From positions 1 through 64,000 of the forward strand of contig NZ_LDJM01000026.1 in NCBI RefSeq assembly GCF_001431485.1: a stretch of DNA of 64,000 nt, read 5' to 3'. A program made the translations under genes and the position numbers. Source of the DNA: Stenotrophomonas ginsengisoli. GTDB taxonomy: Bacteria > Pseudomonadota > Gammaproteobacteria > Xanthomonadales > Xanthomonadaceae. Of this stretch, positions 35,634 through 46,086 are shown one piece after another; position 1 is the stretch's first letter, and each line of letters starts with the position of its first letter. The notes under the pieces are model-generated. The model searched no databases, was not told where the DNA came from, and was given only the letters and a program-made list of their open reading frames with translations.

Positions 35634-38357
35634 TCAGCTCAGCTGGCCGTGGCAGTGCTTGAACTTCTTGCCACTGCCGCAGGGGCAGGGATCGTTGCGG
35701 CCAACCTGCGGGTCCTCGCCGGCAGCCAGTGCGGCCTGGGCCACTTCGGCCGCTTCCACGTCGGCGCCCATGCCGCCGTTGTCGGCGTGCTGGAACTGCG
35801 ACAGCTGCATGCGCGCTTCGGCCTGCTGGCGCTCCAGCGCTTCCATCGCCGCCACTTCTTCCTCGGTGCGCACGCGGATGCGGCCCACCATGCTGATGAC
35901 GTCGGTCTTGACCCGCTCCAGCATCTGGCTGAACAGCTCGAAGGCTTCCTTCTTGTACTCCTGCTTGGGCTGCTTCTGCGCATAACCGCGCAGGTAGATG
36001 CCCTGGCGCAGGTAGTCCATGCGGGCCAGATGTTCCTTCCAGGCCTGGTCGACCACGGTCAGCATGATGTGCTTTTCCAGCGCGCGCATGGTCTCGGCAC
36101 CCACCGCCGCTTCCTTGGCTGCAAAGTGCTCGGCCACGGCCTTCTGCACCGCATCGGCAATACCTTCGCCATCGATCTCGGCGGTGTTGGCCACCAGTGC
36201 GGCCACGTCCATCTGCACGCCCATTTCCGCTTCCAGCGCGGCGCTCAGGCCGGCCAGGTCCCACTGCTCGTCCACCGACTCGGGCGGCACGAAGCGTTCG
36301 ACCAGGCCATAGACCACATCCGAACGGATGCCTTCCAGGGTGTCGGCAATGGATTCGGCTTCCAGCAGCTCATCGCGCTGGCCGTAGATCACCTTGCGCT
36401 GGTCGTTGTTGACGTCGTCAAAGTCCAGCAGGTTCTTGCGGATGTCGAAGTTGTGCGACTCGACCTTGCGCTGGGCCTTTTCGATCTGCTTGGAGACCAT
36501 CGCGCTTTCGATGACCTCGTCTTCCTTCATGCCCATCATGCGCATGGCCTTCTGCACCCAGTCAGAGGCGAAGATGCGCATCAGGTTGTCTTCCAGCGAC
36601 AGGTAGAAGCGCGAGGAACCCGGGTCACCCTGACGGCCGGAACGGCCACGCAGCTGGTTGTCGATACGGCGGCTTTCGTGACGCTCGGTACCGATGATGT
36701 GCAGGCCACCGGCGGCCTTTACCGCTTCATGGCGCTCGCGCCAGGCAGCCTTGGCGGCGGCCTTCTGCTCGTCACTGGCCTCTTCGCCCAGTGCGTGCAG
36801 CTCGGCTTCCAGCGAGCCACCGAGCACGATGTCGGTACCACGGCCGGCCATGTTGGTGGCGATGGTCACCGCCGACGGCAGGCCGGCGTTGGCCACGATC
36901 TGGGCCTCGCGCTCGTGCTGCTTGGCGTTGAGCACCTCATGGGCAACACCGGCCTCGGTCAGGTGCTGGGACAGCATTTCCGACACTTCGATCGAGGTGG
37001 TACCCACCAGCACCGGCTGCTGGCGGCTGGCACAGTCCTTGATGTCTTCCAGCACCGCATTGAACTTGCCCTTGCGGTTGAGGAAGACCTGGTCGGGATG
37101 GTCCTTGCGCAGGGTCGGGCGGTTGGTCGGGATCACCGTCACTTCCAGGCCGTAGATGCTCTGGAATTCATAGGCTTCGGTGTCGGCGGTACCGGTCATG
37201 CCGGCCAGCTTGCCGTACATGCGGAACAGGTTCTGGAAGGTCACCGAGGCCAGGGTCTGGTTCTCGCGCTGGACCGGTACCCCTTCCTTGGCTTCCACCG
37301 CCTGGTGCAGGCCATCGGACCAGCGGCGGCCGGCCAGGGTACGGCCGGTGAATTCGTCAACGATGATCACTTCGCCATCGCGCACGATGTAATCCACGTC
37401 GCGCTGGTAGATGGCATGCGCGCGCAGGGCGGCATTGAGGTGGTGGACCACGGTCAGGTTCTGCGCCGCGTACAGGCCACCGTCGGCGTCATCGGCAATG
37501 ATGCCGGCTTCGCGCAGCAGCTCTTCGGCATGCTCCATGCCCTCTTCGGACAGGTAGACCTGCTTGCCCTTCTCATCCACCCAGAAGTCACCCTCGCCGT
37601 CCTCGGTCTCCTGACGGGTCAGGCTGGGGACGATGCGGTTGACGCGGATGTACAGCTCCGGCGATTCATCAGCCGGGCCGGAGATGATCAGCGGGGTACG
37701 TGCCTCGTCGATCAGGATCGAGTCGACTTCGTCGACGATGGCGTAATGCAGGCCCTTCTGGTGACGGTCACGCAGGGCCAGCGCCATGTTGTCGCGCAAG
37801 TAGTCAAAACCGAATTCGTTGTTGGTGCCGTAGGTGATGTCGGCGCCATAGGCCTGCGCCTTGTCGGCATGGGCCATGCCCGGATACACCACGCCCACGC
37901 TCAGGCCCAGCCAGTTGTACAGCTTGCCCATCTGGGCGGCGTCGCGGCGGGCCAGGTAGTCATTGACGGTGACCACATGCACGCCCTTGCCTTCCAGCGC
38001 GTTGAGGTAGACCGGCAGCGTGGCCACCAGGGTCTTGCCTTCACCGGTGCGCATTTCGGCGATCTTGCCCATGTGCAGGACCATGCCGCCGATCAGCTGC
38101 ACGTCGTAGTGGCGCATGCCCATCACGCGGCGGCTGGCCTCGCGGCAGACCGCGAAGGCTTCCGGCAGCAGCTTGTCCAGCGACTCGCCGGCAGCAATGC
38201 GCTCACGCAGTGCGGGGGTCTTGGCCTGGAGTTCGGTATCGGAAAGCTTTTCCAGCTCCGGCTCCAAGGCATTGATCTTGGCGACGATACGGTTGAGCTG
38301 GCGCAACAGGCGGTCGTTACGGCTGCCAAAAACGCGGGTGAGCAGACTGTTGATCAT
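35634..38357 (-). CDS. secA: Preprotein translocase ATPase SecA
   Basis: A 907-residue motor of the Sec pathway. It begins [16 protein letters not shown]; the nucleotide-binding folds carry [20 protein letters not shown] (Walker A), [12 protein letters not shown] (DEAD-like) and [13 protein letters not shown]. The C-terminal tail ends [14 protein letters not shown], the zinc-binding SecB/membrane contact site. Length is the normal 901-912. A longer reading upstream would add a low-complexity leader; no good ribosome site is seen for the ATG. No secM-like leader peptide was recognised in the 145 bases upstream. Confidence 0.97.
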   Translation of the reverse strand: MINSLLTRVFGSRNDRLLRQLNRIVAKINALEPELEKLSDTELQAKTPALRERIAAGESLDKLLPEAFAVCREASRRVMGMRHYDVQLIGGMVLHMGKIAEMRTGEGKTLVATLPVYLNALEGKGVHVVTVNDYLARRDAAQMGKLYNWLGLSVGVVYPGMAHADKAQAYGADITYGTNNEFGFDYLRDNMALALRDRHQKGLHYAIVDEVDSILIDEARTPLIISGPADESPELYIRVNRIVPSLTRQETEDGEGDFWVDEKGKQVYLSEEGMEHAEELLREAGIIADDADGGLYAAQNLTVVHHLNAALRAHAIYQRDVDYIVRDGEVIIVDEFTGRTLAGRRWSDGLHQAVEAKEGVPVQRENQTLASVTFQNLFRMYGKLAGMTGTADTEAYEFQSIYGLEVTVIPTNRPTLRKDHPDQVFLNRKGKFNAVLEDIKDCASRQQPVLVGTTSIEVSEMLSQHLTEAGVAHEVLNAKQHEREAQIVANAGLPSAVTIATNMAGRGTDIVLGGSLEAELHALGEEASDEQKAAAKAAWRERHEAVKAAGGLHIIGTERHESRRIDNQLRGRSGRQGDPGSSRFYLSLEDNLMRIFASDWVQKAMRMMGMKEDEVIESAMVSKQIEKAQRKVESHNFDIRKNLLDFDDVNNDQRKVIYGQRDELLEAESIADTLEGIRSDVVYGLVERFVPPESVDEQWDLAGLSAALEAEMGVQMDVAALVANTAEIDGEGIADAVQKAVAEHFAAKEAAVGAETMRALEKHIMLTVVDQAWKEHLARMDYLRQGIYLRGYAQKQPKQEYKKEAFELFSQMLERVKTDVISMVGRIRVRTEEEVAAMEALERQQAEARMQLSQFQHADNGGMGADVEAAEVAQAALAAGEDPQVGRNDPCPCGSGKKFKHCHGQLS

Positions 38358-38424
38358 TGAAGGAACCGGTTGGAAAAAGGTGCCGGGAGATGGCGGCCGC
38401 AAAACTGGCCACCACCATAAACGA

Positions 38425-38447
38425 AACAGGGCGCAATGCGCCCCGTT
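38425..38447 (-). terminator. Terminator of the M23 peptidase gene, upstream of secA
   Basis: AACAGGGCGC and GCGCCCCGTT form a 10-bp stem with one mismatch and a 3-base loop. On the minus strand it is followed by TTTCGTTT. It separates the M23 peptidase gene from secA. Confidence 0.65.
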
Positions 38448-38502
38448 CGTGGCAAGGCCCCATTGTAACTGGGGCCGGGCCAAAGATTTTCAAGCCGGGC
38501 AA

Positions 38503-39447
38503 TCAGCCGCGGCGCACCGGGGTGTTGCCACCGCTGCCCAGGAACTTGCGCGGATTGACCGCCACGCCATTTTCCCAGACCTCGAAATGGACATGGGCAC
38601 CGGTGGAACGACCGGTCGAACCGGCCTTGGCCACTTCCTGGCCCGCACGCACTAGGTCACCCACCCGCACGCTCAGGCGCGAGTTGTGCGCATAGCGGGT
38701 GATGTAGCCGTTGCCATGGTCGATGTCCACGACATTGCCGTAGGCACCGTTGACCCCGGAAAACTTGACCACGCCGTCGGCCACGCTCAGTACCGGGTCG
38801 CCGACGCGGGCACTGAAGTCCAGGCCCTTGTGGTTGCCACGGCCACGGCCGAACGGGTCGTTGCGGCCGCCGAAACCGGAAGTCACATAGCTGTTGTGGA
38901 TGGGCAGGCGCGAGGGAATCGCATCGCGCTGCAGCTGCTGGTCAAACAGCAGCGATTCGAGCACGCCCAGCTGCTTGCCGGCCTGGTCGAAGCTGCCCGA
39001 CAGGGTCTGTAACTCGGCATTGACCTCGTCAATGCGCACGTCCTGGACCGGGCCGGTTTCTTCATCACCACCGACGCCGGGCGTTTCCTGGAAGTCGAAC
39101 TCGCCATCGGCCAGTTCGCCCATCTGGGTCAGACGCTCACCCAGGGCATTGAGGCGGGTGGCCTGGGCCTGCAATTCGGCCATGCGCGCGGCCAGGGCAT
39201 TGACCTCGGACTGGGCCTGGCTGCGGGCCTGCTCCAGTTCCTGCTCCTGCGAGGCCAGGCGCGACTGCAGTACGGCATCGCCGGCCACGCCGGTAGCCGC
39301 ACCGACACCCAGGCCGACCAGCGCACCCAGCGCCAGGGTGGCCCCCAGCACGATGGCCGGGCGCTCATCGAACAGTCCCAGCACACGCGTTAATACGCCG
39401 CTGTGCTTGCCTGCCCGAGTTTTGATTACGATCTTTGGTGACGTCAT
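38503..39447 (-). CDS. M23-family metallopeptidase (LytM domain)
   Basis: A 314-residue membrane-anchored protein. One N-terminal helix (AIVLGATLALGALVGLGVGAA) is followed by a coiled coil (about residues 65-115) and a C-terminal LytM domain. The metal ligands are visible: HKGLDFSARVGDPV (H and D) and GAHVHFEVWENG (HxH). It likely cuts or regulates cutting of peptidoglycan cross-links. An ATG at 39462 would add five residues and overlap the dciA start codon. The divergent dciA start is only 13 bases away. Confidence 0.9.
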   Translation of the reverse strand: MTSPKIVIKTRAGKHSGVLTRVLGLFDERPAIVLGATLALGALVGLGVGAATGVAGDAVLQSRLASQEQELEQARSQAQSEVNALAARMAELQAQATRLNALGERLTQMGELADGEFDFQETPGVGGDEETGPVQDVRIDEVNAELQTLSGSFDQAGKQLGVLESLLFDQQLQRDAIPSRLPIHNSYVTSGFGGRNDPFGRGRGNHKGLDFSARVGDPVLSVADGVVKFSGVNGAYGNVVDIDHGNGYITRYAHNSRLSVRVGDLVRAGQEVAKAGSTGRSTGAHVHFEVWENGVAVNPRKFLGSGGNTPVRRG

Positions 39448-39460
39448 TGAGTACTTCTTC

Positions 39461-39910
39461 ATGTCTGAGCCGAAATCCGATGCCCGCCCCGCTGCAGCGC
39501 CCGTCAGGGCCCTGGATGCGGCGATGTCGAGCAGAACCGGAAATCCGTTGCGTCGCGCCTTGTGGCTGGACGAACTGGACAACACCCTGCGTCAACACCT
39601 GCCCCAGACGCTGGCCAGCCAATGCAGGCTTGCCAATGTGGACGGCGAACACCTCGTTTTTCTCGTCCAATCCCCGTTGTGGCATGCCCGTTTGCGGCTT
39701 GCCGAAACTACGCTGATCGACGCGGCCCGCTCCATCGGGCTGAAGGTCACCAAGGTGACCATCAAGACAGCAAGCATTGCCCTGCGCCCCCCGGCGCAAA
39801 CACAACACAATGGTCCAGCTGCCGTAACCAGCACCACACACAACGGCCTGCGTGATGCTCTGGCTGCACTTTCCGATGTCCTGACCCCGACATCCGGCAA
39901 AGGCAGCTGA
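39461..39910 (+). CDS. dciA: DciA-like replicative helicase loader (DUF721)
   Basis: A 149-residue DUF721 protein. The domain core is seen in LDELDNTLRQHLPQTLASQCRLANVDGEHLVFLVQSPLWHARLRL, the KH-like fold of DciA, which loads DnaB at origins in bacteria lacking DnaC. The C-terminal third is low in conservation. Its place beside lpxC and secA matches the pseudomonad arrangement, which supports the call. No strong ribosome site lies upstream of the ATG. Confidence 0.85.
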   Translation: MSEPKSDARPAAAPVRALDAAMSSRTGNPLRRALWLDELDNTLRQHLPQTLASQCRLANVDGEHLVFLVQSPLWHARLRLAETTLIDAARSIGLKVTKVTIKTASIALRPPAQTQHNGPAAVTSTTHNGLRDALAALSDVLTPTSGKGS

Positions 39911-40041
39911 AGGAACCGGATGCTGCCGGGTTCCACAGCGGCTGATGTGAAGAAAACATCCACAACAACCGGGCCGAACGCATCCTAGCGGTCGGTCCGG
40001 GGGCAAATGTTAGGTATTTGTTATTTTTCGGGCAAGTTCAG

Positions 40042-40075
40042 GTCACGATCCGGGCGATATTCACCAAATCGTGAC
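40042..40075 (-). terminator. Possible terminator of lpxC
   Basis: GTCACGAT and ATCGTGAC are 8-bp exact complements, 18 bases apart, 28 bases past the lpxC stop. The loop is long and no clean T-run follows directly, so the role is uncertain. The rest of the 192-base gap between dciA and lpxC shows nothing more. Confidence 0.35.
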
Positions 40076-40102
40076 GTATGTACACACATGCCCAATACAG
40101 GT

Positions 40103-41017
40103 TCAGGCGTACGCCGGTGCCCCGTAGACCACCACCGGCTGCTGGTCGGCCGACTGCGGGAAGCTGGCCCATTCCCAGGCCGTGGCATCGGCCATCAGGG
40201 CACGTGCCAACTTGTTGTTGAGCGCATGACCGGACTTGTAGCCCTCGTAGGCACCCAGGATCTGGCCACCGGACAGGTACAGGTCGCCGATCGCATCGAG
40301 GATCTTGTGACGGACGAACTCGTCGGCAAAACGCAGGCCGTCCTCGTTGAGGACGCGGAATTCGTCCAGCACGATCGCATTGTCCATCGAGCCACCCAGG
40401 CCGAGGTTGCGCTCACGCATGTATTCCAGGTCACGCATGAAACCAAAGGTCCGCGCGCGCGCGATTTCCTTGATGTAGGCCGCGGTGGAGAACTCCAGCT
40501 CGGCGCGTGACTGCTTGGCCGGAATGGCCGGGTGGTCAAAAGCAATGGTGAAACCCAGCTTGAAACCGTCATACGGGCTGAAACGGGCAACCTTGTCGCC
40601 TTCGGTCACTTCCACGGTCTTGAGCACGCGGATGAAACGCTTGGGCGCGGCCTGTTCGCTGATCCCGGCCGACTGCAGCAGGAACACGAACGGGCCGGAG
40701 GAACCGTCCATGATCGGCAGCTCGGCCGAGGACAGTTCAATGATGCAGTTGTCCACGCCCAGGCCAGCCAGAGCGGACATCAGGTGTTCTACGGTCTGGA
40801 TCTTGGCGTTTTCACAGGTCAGGCCGGTGCACAGGGTGACCTCGGTGACCAACTCGGCCTTGGCCGGCACTTCCACCACCGGATCCAGGTCCACGCGACG
40901 GAACACGATGCCACTGTCCACGGGGGCCGGGCGCAGGGTCATGTAGACCTTGTCACCGCTGTGCAGGCCCACACCGGTGGCGCGGATCGTATTGGTCAAG
41001 GTGCGTTGGGGGATCAT
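40103..41017 (-). CDS. lpxC: UDP-3-O-acyl-N-acetylglucosamine deacetylase
   Basis: A 304-residue zinc enzyme, the committed step of lipid A synthesis. Marks are [17 protein letters not shown], the metal histidine in [28 protein letters not shown], and the second metal site [14 protein letters not shown] (H and D). It ends [12 protein letters not shown]. It lies at the end of the division cluster after ftsZ, separated by 198 bases. Confidence 0.96.
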   Translation of the reverse strand: MIPQRTLTNTIRATGVGLHSGDKVYMTLRPAPVDSGIVFRRVDLDPVVEVPAKAELVTEVTLCTGLTCENAKIQTVEHLMSALAGLGVDNCIIELSSAELPIMDGSSGPFVFLLQSAGISEQAAPKRFIRVLKTVEVTEGDKVARFSPYDGFKLGFTIAFDHPAIPAKQSRAELEFSTAAYIKEIARARTFGFMRDLEYMRERNLGLGGSMDNAIVLDEFRVLNEDGLRFADEFVRHKILDAIGDLYLSGGQILGAYEGYKSGHALNNKLARALMADATAWEWASFPQSADQQPVVVYGAPAYA

Positions 41018-41215
41018 CGGGACGGGGTCCGTGCTTGCAGGGGGCGAAATGGCAAGGCCGTAGCCTGGCGACCGCCAAGAATAACATGCACCCCCACCCC
41101 ACTCTTGCTGAACGGGAAACGCAGGGGCAGCCCGTCACCACGCCGATCCTGGCGTGATGACGGGACGCTGGACATGGCTTGCAGACCGGGGAGGACAAGC
41201 CCCGGCTCAGGCCAC

Positions 41216-42436
41216 TCAGTCTGCCTGACGGCGCAGGAAGGCCGGGATGTCCAGGTAGTCCGGCGGCAGGTCGGCAGCACCGCTGGCAGCCGGTGCGCTG
41301 GCACTGGCGGTATCGGTGCTGGCACGACGCAGGCCGGTGGCCAGCGAATTGGCATTGCTGCGGCCGTTGTTGGCATCGGCATCGATGTCACCGTATTCAG
41401 GTGCACCGGTGGTGGCGTTGCGCACCAGCTTGATCTGGCCACGCTCGCTGCCACGCGGCACGCTCTTGGCCACGACCTGGTTCAGGCCGGTGGCCACCAC
41501 GGTGACGCGCACTTCGTCCTGCATGTCCGGGTCGAGCACGGTGCCCAGCACCACGGTCGCATCTTCGGAAGCAAAGCCGTCGATGGTGCGGCCGATCTCG
41601 TCGAACTCGCTCATGGTGAAGTCCGGGCCGGCGGTGATGTTGACCAGGATGCCGTTGGCACCGGCCAGGTTCACATCGTCCAGCAGCGGGTTCTGGATGG
41701 CGGCTTCGGCAGCGGCCTGGGCGCGGTCATCGCCACGGGCGGTACCGGTGCCCATCATGGCCAGGCCCATTTCGCTCATCACGGTGCGCACGTCGGCAAA
41801 GTCGACGTTGATCAGGCCCGGACGCACGATCAGGTCGGCGATGCCCTGCACCGCGCCCTGCAGCACGTCATTGGCGGCGCGGAAGGCCTGGATCATGGTG
41901 GCGTTGCGGCCCAGCACGGTGATCAGCTTTTCGTTGGGAATGGTGATCAGCGAATCGACGTGCTGGCTCAGTTCCTCGATGCCCTTCAGCGCGACCTGCA
42001 TGCGGCGACGGCCTTCGAACGGGAACGGCTTGGTCACCACGGCCACGGTCAGGATGCCCATTTCCTTGGCCAGCTGGGCCACCACCGGCGCAGCACCGGT
42101 ACCGGTACCACCGCCCATGCCGGCGGTGATGAACACCATGTCCGCACCCTGCAGGGCGTCCATGATGCGCTCGCGGTCTTCCAGCGCGGCCTGGCGGCCG
42201 ACTTCCGGGTTGGCACCGGCGCCCAGGCCCTTGGTCACGTTCTCACCCAGCTTCAGCTGGGTCTTGGCACCGCACTTGCTGATGGCCTGGGAATCGGTGT
42301 TGGCGATGATGAACTCCACGCCTTCCACGCTGCCGTTGACCATGTGCGCCACGGCATTGCCGCCGCCGCCGCCCACGCCAACCACCTTGATCACCGCATT
42401 GGGTGCCATCTTTTCGATCAGTTCGAAATGCGCCAT
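41216..42436 (-). CDS. ftsZ: Cell division protein FtsZ
   Basis: A 406-residue tubulin-like GTPase forming the Z ring. The nucleotide site is [15 protein letters not shown] and the tubulin signature is [21 protein letters not shown]; the T7-loop region is [23 protein letters not shown] spacer of about 60 residues precedes the conserved C-terminal peptide [15 protein letters not shown], which binds FtsA and ZipA. It is 172 bases from ftsA, a gap likely to hold a separate promoter. The ATG at 42436 follows GAGGA. Confidence 0.97.
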   Translation of the reverse strand: MAHFELIEKMAPNAVIKVVGVGGGGGNAVAHMVNGSVEGVEFIIANTDSQAISKCGAKTQLKLGENVTKGLGAGANPEVGRQAALEDRERIMDALQGADMVFITAGMGGGTGTGAAPVVAQLAKEMGILTVAVVTKPFPFEGRRRMQVALKGIEELSQHVDSLITIPNEKLITVLGRNATMIQAFRAANDVLQGAVQGIADLIVRPGLINVDFADVRTVMSEMGLAMMGTGTARGDDRAQAAAEAAIQNPLLDDVNLAGANGILVNITAGPDFTMSEFDEIGRTIDGFASEDATVVLGTVLDPDMQDEVRVTVVATGLNQVVAKSVPRGSERGQIKLVRNATTGAPEYGDIDADANNGRSNANSLATGLRRASTDTASASAPAASGAADLPPDYLDIPAFLRRQAD

Positions 42437-42609
42437 GTCTTTGTCCTCGATATGAAGCCTTGGTCGGTGTCATTGCTTGCAGACTTCCTGTCTGCCGGCA
42501 ATGGCCTCACCGCGGCCATGTTCAGTTGTATTTGGTCGCCCGGATGGGCGGACCGTGCACTGCCTGGGTATTGCAGGTACTGCCTTTGCCTTGCCTACCG
42601 CGGGCCTGA

Positions 42610-43842
42610 TCAGAAGTTCTCCAACCAGGATTTCAATTTCTTCAGCACCGAGCCGGCACGCCCGGCCGGCAACGACGGCCGGCGCGGGTGTTCGAGCTGG
42701 CTGCCCATCAGCAGCAGGCCGACCGCGGTGGAATACACCGGGTTGCCGACCACCTCGCCCAGCCCGGTGACGTGCTGCGGGATGCCGATGCGCACCGGCA
42801 TCTGCAGCATTTCCTCGGCCAGCTCGACCACGCCTTCCATCTTCGAGGCGCCGCCGGTCAGCACCACGCCGGCGCGCACCAGTTCCTCGAAGCCGGAACG
42901 GCGCAGCTCGGCCTGGACCATTTCAAAGATTTCCTCGTAACGCCCCTGCACCGCCTGGGCCAGCGAATGGCGCGGCATGCGGCGCGGCGGGCGATCGCCG
43001 ACGCTGGGCACCTGGATGCTTTCCTCGGCGGTGGCCAGCTGGGCCAGCGCACAGGCATAACGCACCTTGATCTGCTCCGCTTCCGGGGTCGGCGTGCGCA
43101 GCATGTGGGCAATGTCGTTGGTGACATGGTCACCGGCAATCGGCAGCGAGGCCGAGTGGCACAGCGCCCCCTGCACATACACCGAGATGTCGGTGGTGCC
43201 GGCGCCCATGTCCACCAGCACCACGCCCAGCTCGCGCTCGTCAGCGGTGAGCACGGCCACGCTGGAGGCCAGCGAGGACAGCACCAGGTCATCGACCTGC
43301 AGGCCGCAGCGCTGCACGCACTTGGTGATGTTCTGCGCCGCCGACTGCGCGCAGGTGACCAGATGGGCATGCACTTCCAGTCGCACGCCGGTCATGCCGA
43401 CCGGGTTGCGGATGCCTTCCTGCGAATCATCCAGCACGTATTCGCGCGGGATCGCATGCAGGATCTTCTGGTCAGCCGGGATGGCCACCGCCTTGGCCGC
43501 ATCCAGCACCCGGTCCAGGTCAGCCCAGGTGACCTCGCCATCGCGGATCGGCTGCAGGCCCTGCGAATTGCGGCACTGCACGTGGTTGCCGGATATGGAG
43601 GCATACACCGAGCGGATCTCGCAGCCGGCCATCAGGTCGGCTTCCTCGACCGCACGCTTGATCGACTCCACGGTCGATTCGATGTCCACCACCACGCCGC
43701 GCTTGAGGCCGCGCGATTCATGCGAGCCGATGCCGATCACCTCGATCGGATTGCCCGGCGAGTACTCACCCACCAGGGCCACCACCTTGGAGGTGCCGAT
43801 ATCCAGGCCGACGATCAGCGATTTGTCACCCTTGCGATTCAT
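42610..43842 (-). CDS. ftsA: Cell division protein FtsA
   Basis: A 410-residue actin-like ATPase that tethers FtsZ to the membrane. Phosphate loops are VGLDIGTSKVVALV and VLVDMGAGTTDISVY; the adenosine loop is VVLTGGASKMEGVVELAEE. The C-terminus SVLKKLKSWLENF is the amphipathic membrane-binding helix. It overlaps ftsQ by four bases. Confidence 0.96.
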   Translation of the reverse strand: MNRKGDKSLIVGLDIGTSKVVALVGEYSPGNPIEVIGIGSHESRGLKRGVVVDIESTVESIKRAVEEADLMAGCEIRSVYASISGNHVQCRNSQGLQPIRDGEVTWADLDRVLDAAKAVAIPADQKILHAIPREYVLDDSQEGIRNPVGMTGVRLEVHAHLVTCAQSAAQNITKCVQRCGLQVDDLVLSSLASSVAVLTADERELGVVLVDMGAGTTDISVYVQGALCHSASLPIAGDHVTNDIAHMLRTPTPEAEQIKVRYACALAQLATAEESIQVPSVGDRPPRRMPRHSLAQAVQGRYEEIFEMVQAELRRSGFEELVRAGVVLTGGASKMEGVVELAEEMLQMPVRIGIPQHVTGLGEVVGNPVYSTAVGLLLMGSQLEHPRRPSLPAGRAGSVLKKLKSWLENF

Positions 43843-44564
43843 GTCCTGTCCTGCTTCACGGAGGCTTTGGCCTCACCCCAGCTCAGGGTGAAACCATTGG
43901 TGTAACGAAGGTCGGCGCGCACGATCGGCGCCTTCTGCGCGGCCACCAGCTGGGGCAGCACGCGGGCAAAACGTTGCAGGCGGCTGCGCGCATCGTGCCG
44001 GCCCAGGACCACGTCGATGTCGCCGGCCAGGCGCAGCTCCCAGCTGCCACGGGCATCCATGCGCACCCGCTGCAGCGGCTGCCCGCTGCGTGCAAACAGC
44101 TCGCTGGCAAAGGCATGCAGTTCCAGCACCTGCTCGGTCTGGGCATCCGGGCCGCCCAGATCCGGCAGCGCGCTCACATCCAGCCCTTCGGGAATGGCAA
44201 TCAGCTTGCCCTGCACCGAGAGCAGGCGGTCATCGCCCCAGCGGGCCAGCGGCTGGTGTTCGACCAGGGTCACTTCCAGCACGTCCGGCCACAGCTTGTG
44301 GACCTTGGCCGATTCGACCCAGGGCAAGGCTTCCAATTCGTCCTGGGCCGCCTGCAGGTCAACGGCGAAATAGCCGACCTGGGCATACGGCATGAGGATG
44401 GTCTGCACCTGCTCGGCGCTGACCTGGGCCATCGGCGCATGCACGCGCAGGCGGGCCAGCGGCCAACGGTCGGCACCGATCCAGCCACCGAGCACGCCCA
44501 CCACCGGCAGGGCCACCATGGCCAGGGCGATCAACCACAGCATCAGGCGCAACACCACGTTCAT
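43839..44564 (-). CDS. ftsQ: Cell division protein FtsQ
   Basis: A 241-residue bitopic protein: short cytosolic N-terminus, a membrane helix (LMLWLIALAMVALPVVGVLG), a POTRA domain (RLRVHAPMAQVSAEQVQTIL, LPWVESAKVHKLWPDVLEVTLVEHQPLARWG) and a beta domain. It links early and late divisome proteins. The start at 44564 has a GGAGG site; a longer reading is less likely. The gene begins 85 bases after murC, with no ddl between. Confidence 0.93.
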   Translation of the reverse strand: MNVVLRLMLWLIALAMVALPVVGVLGGWIGADRWPLARLRVHAPMAQVSAEQVQTILMPYAQVGYFAVDLQAAQDELEALPWVESAKVHKLWPDVLEVTLVEHQPLARWGDDRLLSVQGKLIAIPEGLDVSALPDLGGPDAQTEQVLELHAFASELFARSGQPLQRVRMDARGSWELRLAGDIDVVLGRHDARSRLQRFARVLPQLVAAQKAPIVRADLRYTNGFTLSWGEAKASVKQDRT

Positions 44565-44649
44565 CGCCCACCCTCCGGCGCGCGCGCGCACACGCTGGCC
44601 GCAGCGCAGGGCGGCGGGCAGCGATACGGGAAGCGGGACGATGCGCAGG

Positions 44650-46086
44650 TCACGGCGTGCCGGCCTCGCTGAAGCCTTCGCTGATGATCAACGGGGCAAT
44701 ACCGCCGATGTCGCCGGCCCCCATCAACAGCAGCAGGTCATCGTCCTGGAGGACATCAGGCAGCACCGACAGCAGGTCGGCGGTATGGCCAACCACGACC
44801 GGCTCGCTGCGGCCACGGGCACGGATGGCACGGGCCAGCGACTTGGCATCGGCACCGGGAATCGGCGCCTCACCGGCCGGATAGACCTCGCACAGCACCA
44901 GTGCATCCACATCGGACAGCACCGCGGCGAAGGCATCGAACTGGTCACGGGTACGGCTGTAACGGTGCGGCTGGAAGGCCACGACCAGACGCTTGTCCGG
45001 CCAGCCACCACGGGCGGCGGCAAACACGGCGGCAAGCTCGCGCGGATGGTGGCCGTAGTCATCGACCACGCGCACGCTGGCGCCCTTGGCCGTGCTGACC
45101 TGGCCCAGATCGTTGAAGCGGCGGCCCACGCCCTGGAACTTCTCCAGCGCCGCGCCGATCGCCGCAGGGCTCACGCCCAGCTGCCAGCCCACGGCCGCAG
45201 CGGCCAGGGCATTGAGCACGTTGTGGCGGCCCGGCAGGGCCAGGGTCACCGCAGTGCGGCTGCCTTCGGGCAGGCACAGGGTGAAATGCATGCGCCCGCC
45301 GTCCTGGACGATGTCCTCGGCGCGCACGTCGGCATGGTCCACGGTGCCGTAGCTCATCACATGACGCGGGGTCTGCGCGGCCAGCGCGGCCACTTCCGGG
45401 TCATCCAGGCAGAGCACGGCCAGGCCGTAGAACGGCAGGCGCTGCAGGAATTCGGCGAATGCCGCCTGCACCCGGGAGAAGTCGTTGCCGTAGTTTTCCA
45501 GGTGGTCGGCATCGATGTTGGTGATGATGGCCACCAGCGGATTCAGGCGCAGGAAGCTGCCATCGCTTTCATCGGCCTCGGCCACCAGCCACTGGCCCGA
45601 ACCGAGCTTGGCATTGGCACCGGCAGCCAGCAGCTGGCCACCGATGACGAAGGTCGGGTCCAGCTCGCCTTCGCTCAGCACCGCCGCGGTCAGCGAGGTG
45701 GTGGTGGTCTTGCCGTGGGTACCGGCCACGGCGATGCCGCGGCGGAAGCGCATCAGCTCGGCCAGCATCGCCGCACGCGGCATGATTGGAATGCGCTGGC
45801 TGCGCGCCTCCATCAGCTCCGGGTTGTCCGGCTTGATCGCACTGGAGACCACCACGCAGTCGGTGCCCAGCACGTTGGCAGCGGAGTGCCCACGCATGAT
45901 GCGCGCGCCCAGGCCAGCCAGACGGCGGGTCGCCGCGTTGTCACTGTTGTCCGAACCGGACACTTCATAGCCCAGGGTCAGCATGACTTCGGCAATGCCG
46001 CTCATGCCGGTACCGCCGATGCCGACGAAGTGCACGCGCGGGAAGGCGCGGACCAGGTCCTGGGTGTCGTGGAGGCGGCGGCTCAT
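44650..46086 (-). CDS. murC: UDP-N-acetylmuramate--L-alanine ligase
   Basis: A 478-residue Mur ligase that adds L-Ala to UDP-MurNAc. Marks are [19 protein letters not shown] (UDP site), the ATP loop [28 protein letters not shown], and [11 protein letters not shown] with FQPHRYSRT in the C-terminal domain. It overlaps murG by four bases. Confidence 0.96.
   Translation of the reverse strand: MSRRLHDTQDLVRAFPRVHFVGIGGTGMSGIAEVMLTLGYEVSGSDNSDNAATRRLAGLGARIMRGHSAANVLGTDCVVVSSAIKPDNPELMEARSQRIPIMPRAAMLAELMRFRRGIAVAGTHGKTTTTSLTAAVLSEGELDPTFVIGGQLLAAGANAKLGSGQWLVAEADESDGSFLRLNPLVAIITNIDADHLENYGNDFSRVQAAFAEFLQRLPFYGLAVLCLDDPEVAALAAQTPRHVMSYGTVDHADVRAEDIVQDGGRMHFTLCLPEGSRTAVTLALPGRHNVLNALAAAAVGWQLGVSPAAIGAALEKFQGVGRRFNDLGQVSTAKGASVRVVDDYGHHPRELAAVFAAARGGWPDKRLVVAFQPHRYSRTRDQFDAFAAVLSDVDALVLCEVYPAGEAPIPGADAKSLARAIRARGRSEPVVVGHTADLLSVLPDVLQDDDLLLLMGAGDIGGIAPLIISEGFSEAGTP

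Noticed and set aside
34857-38360. A 1167-codon open frame on the plus strand opposite secA
   Set aside because: It lies fully antisense to secA, is rich in His and Gln with no domain, and arises because high GC at third positions removes stops on the other strand.
38358-38502. A SecM-like arrest peptide upstream of secA
   Set aside because: No short frame with a signal-like segment and arrest motif was found; the sequence is a terminator and short hairpins.
40042-40075. An operator for lpxC
   Set aside because: The 8-bp repeat is behind the 3' end of lpxC rather than before its start, so a terminator is more likely.
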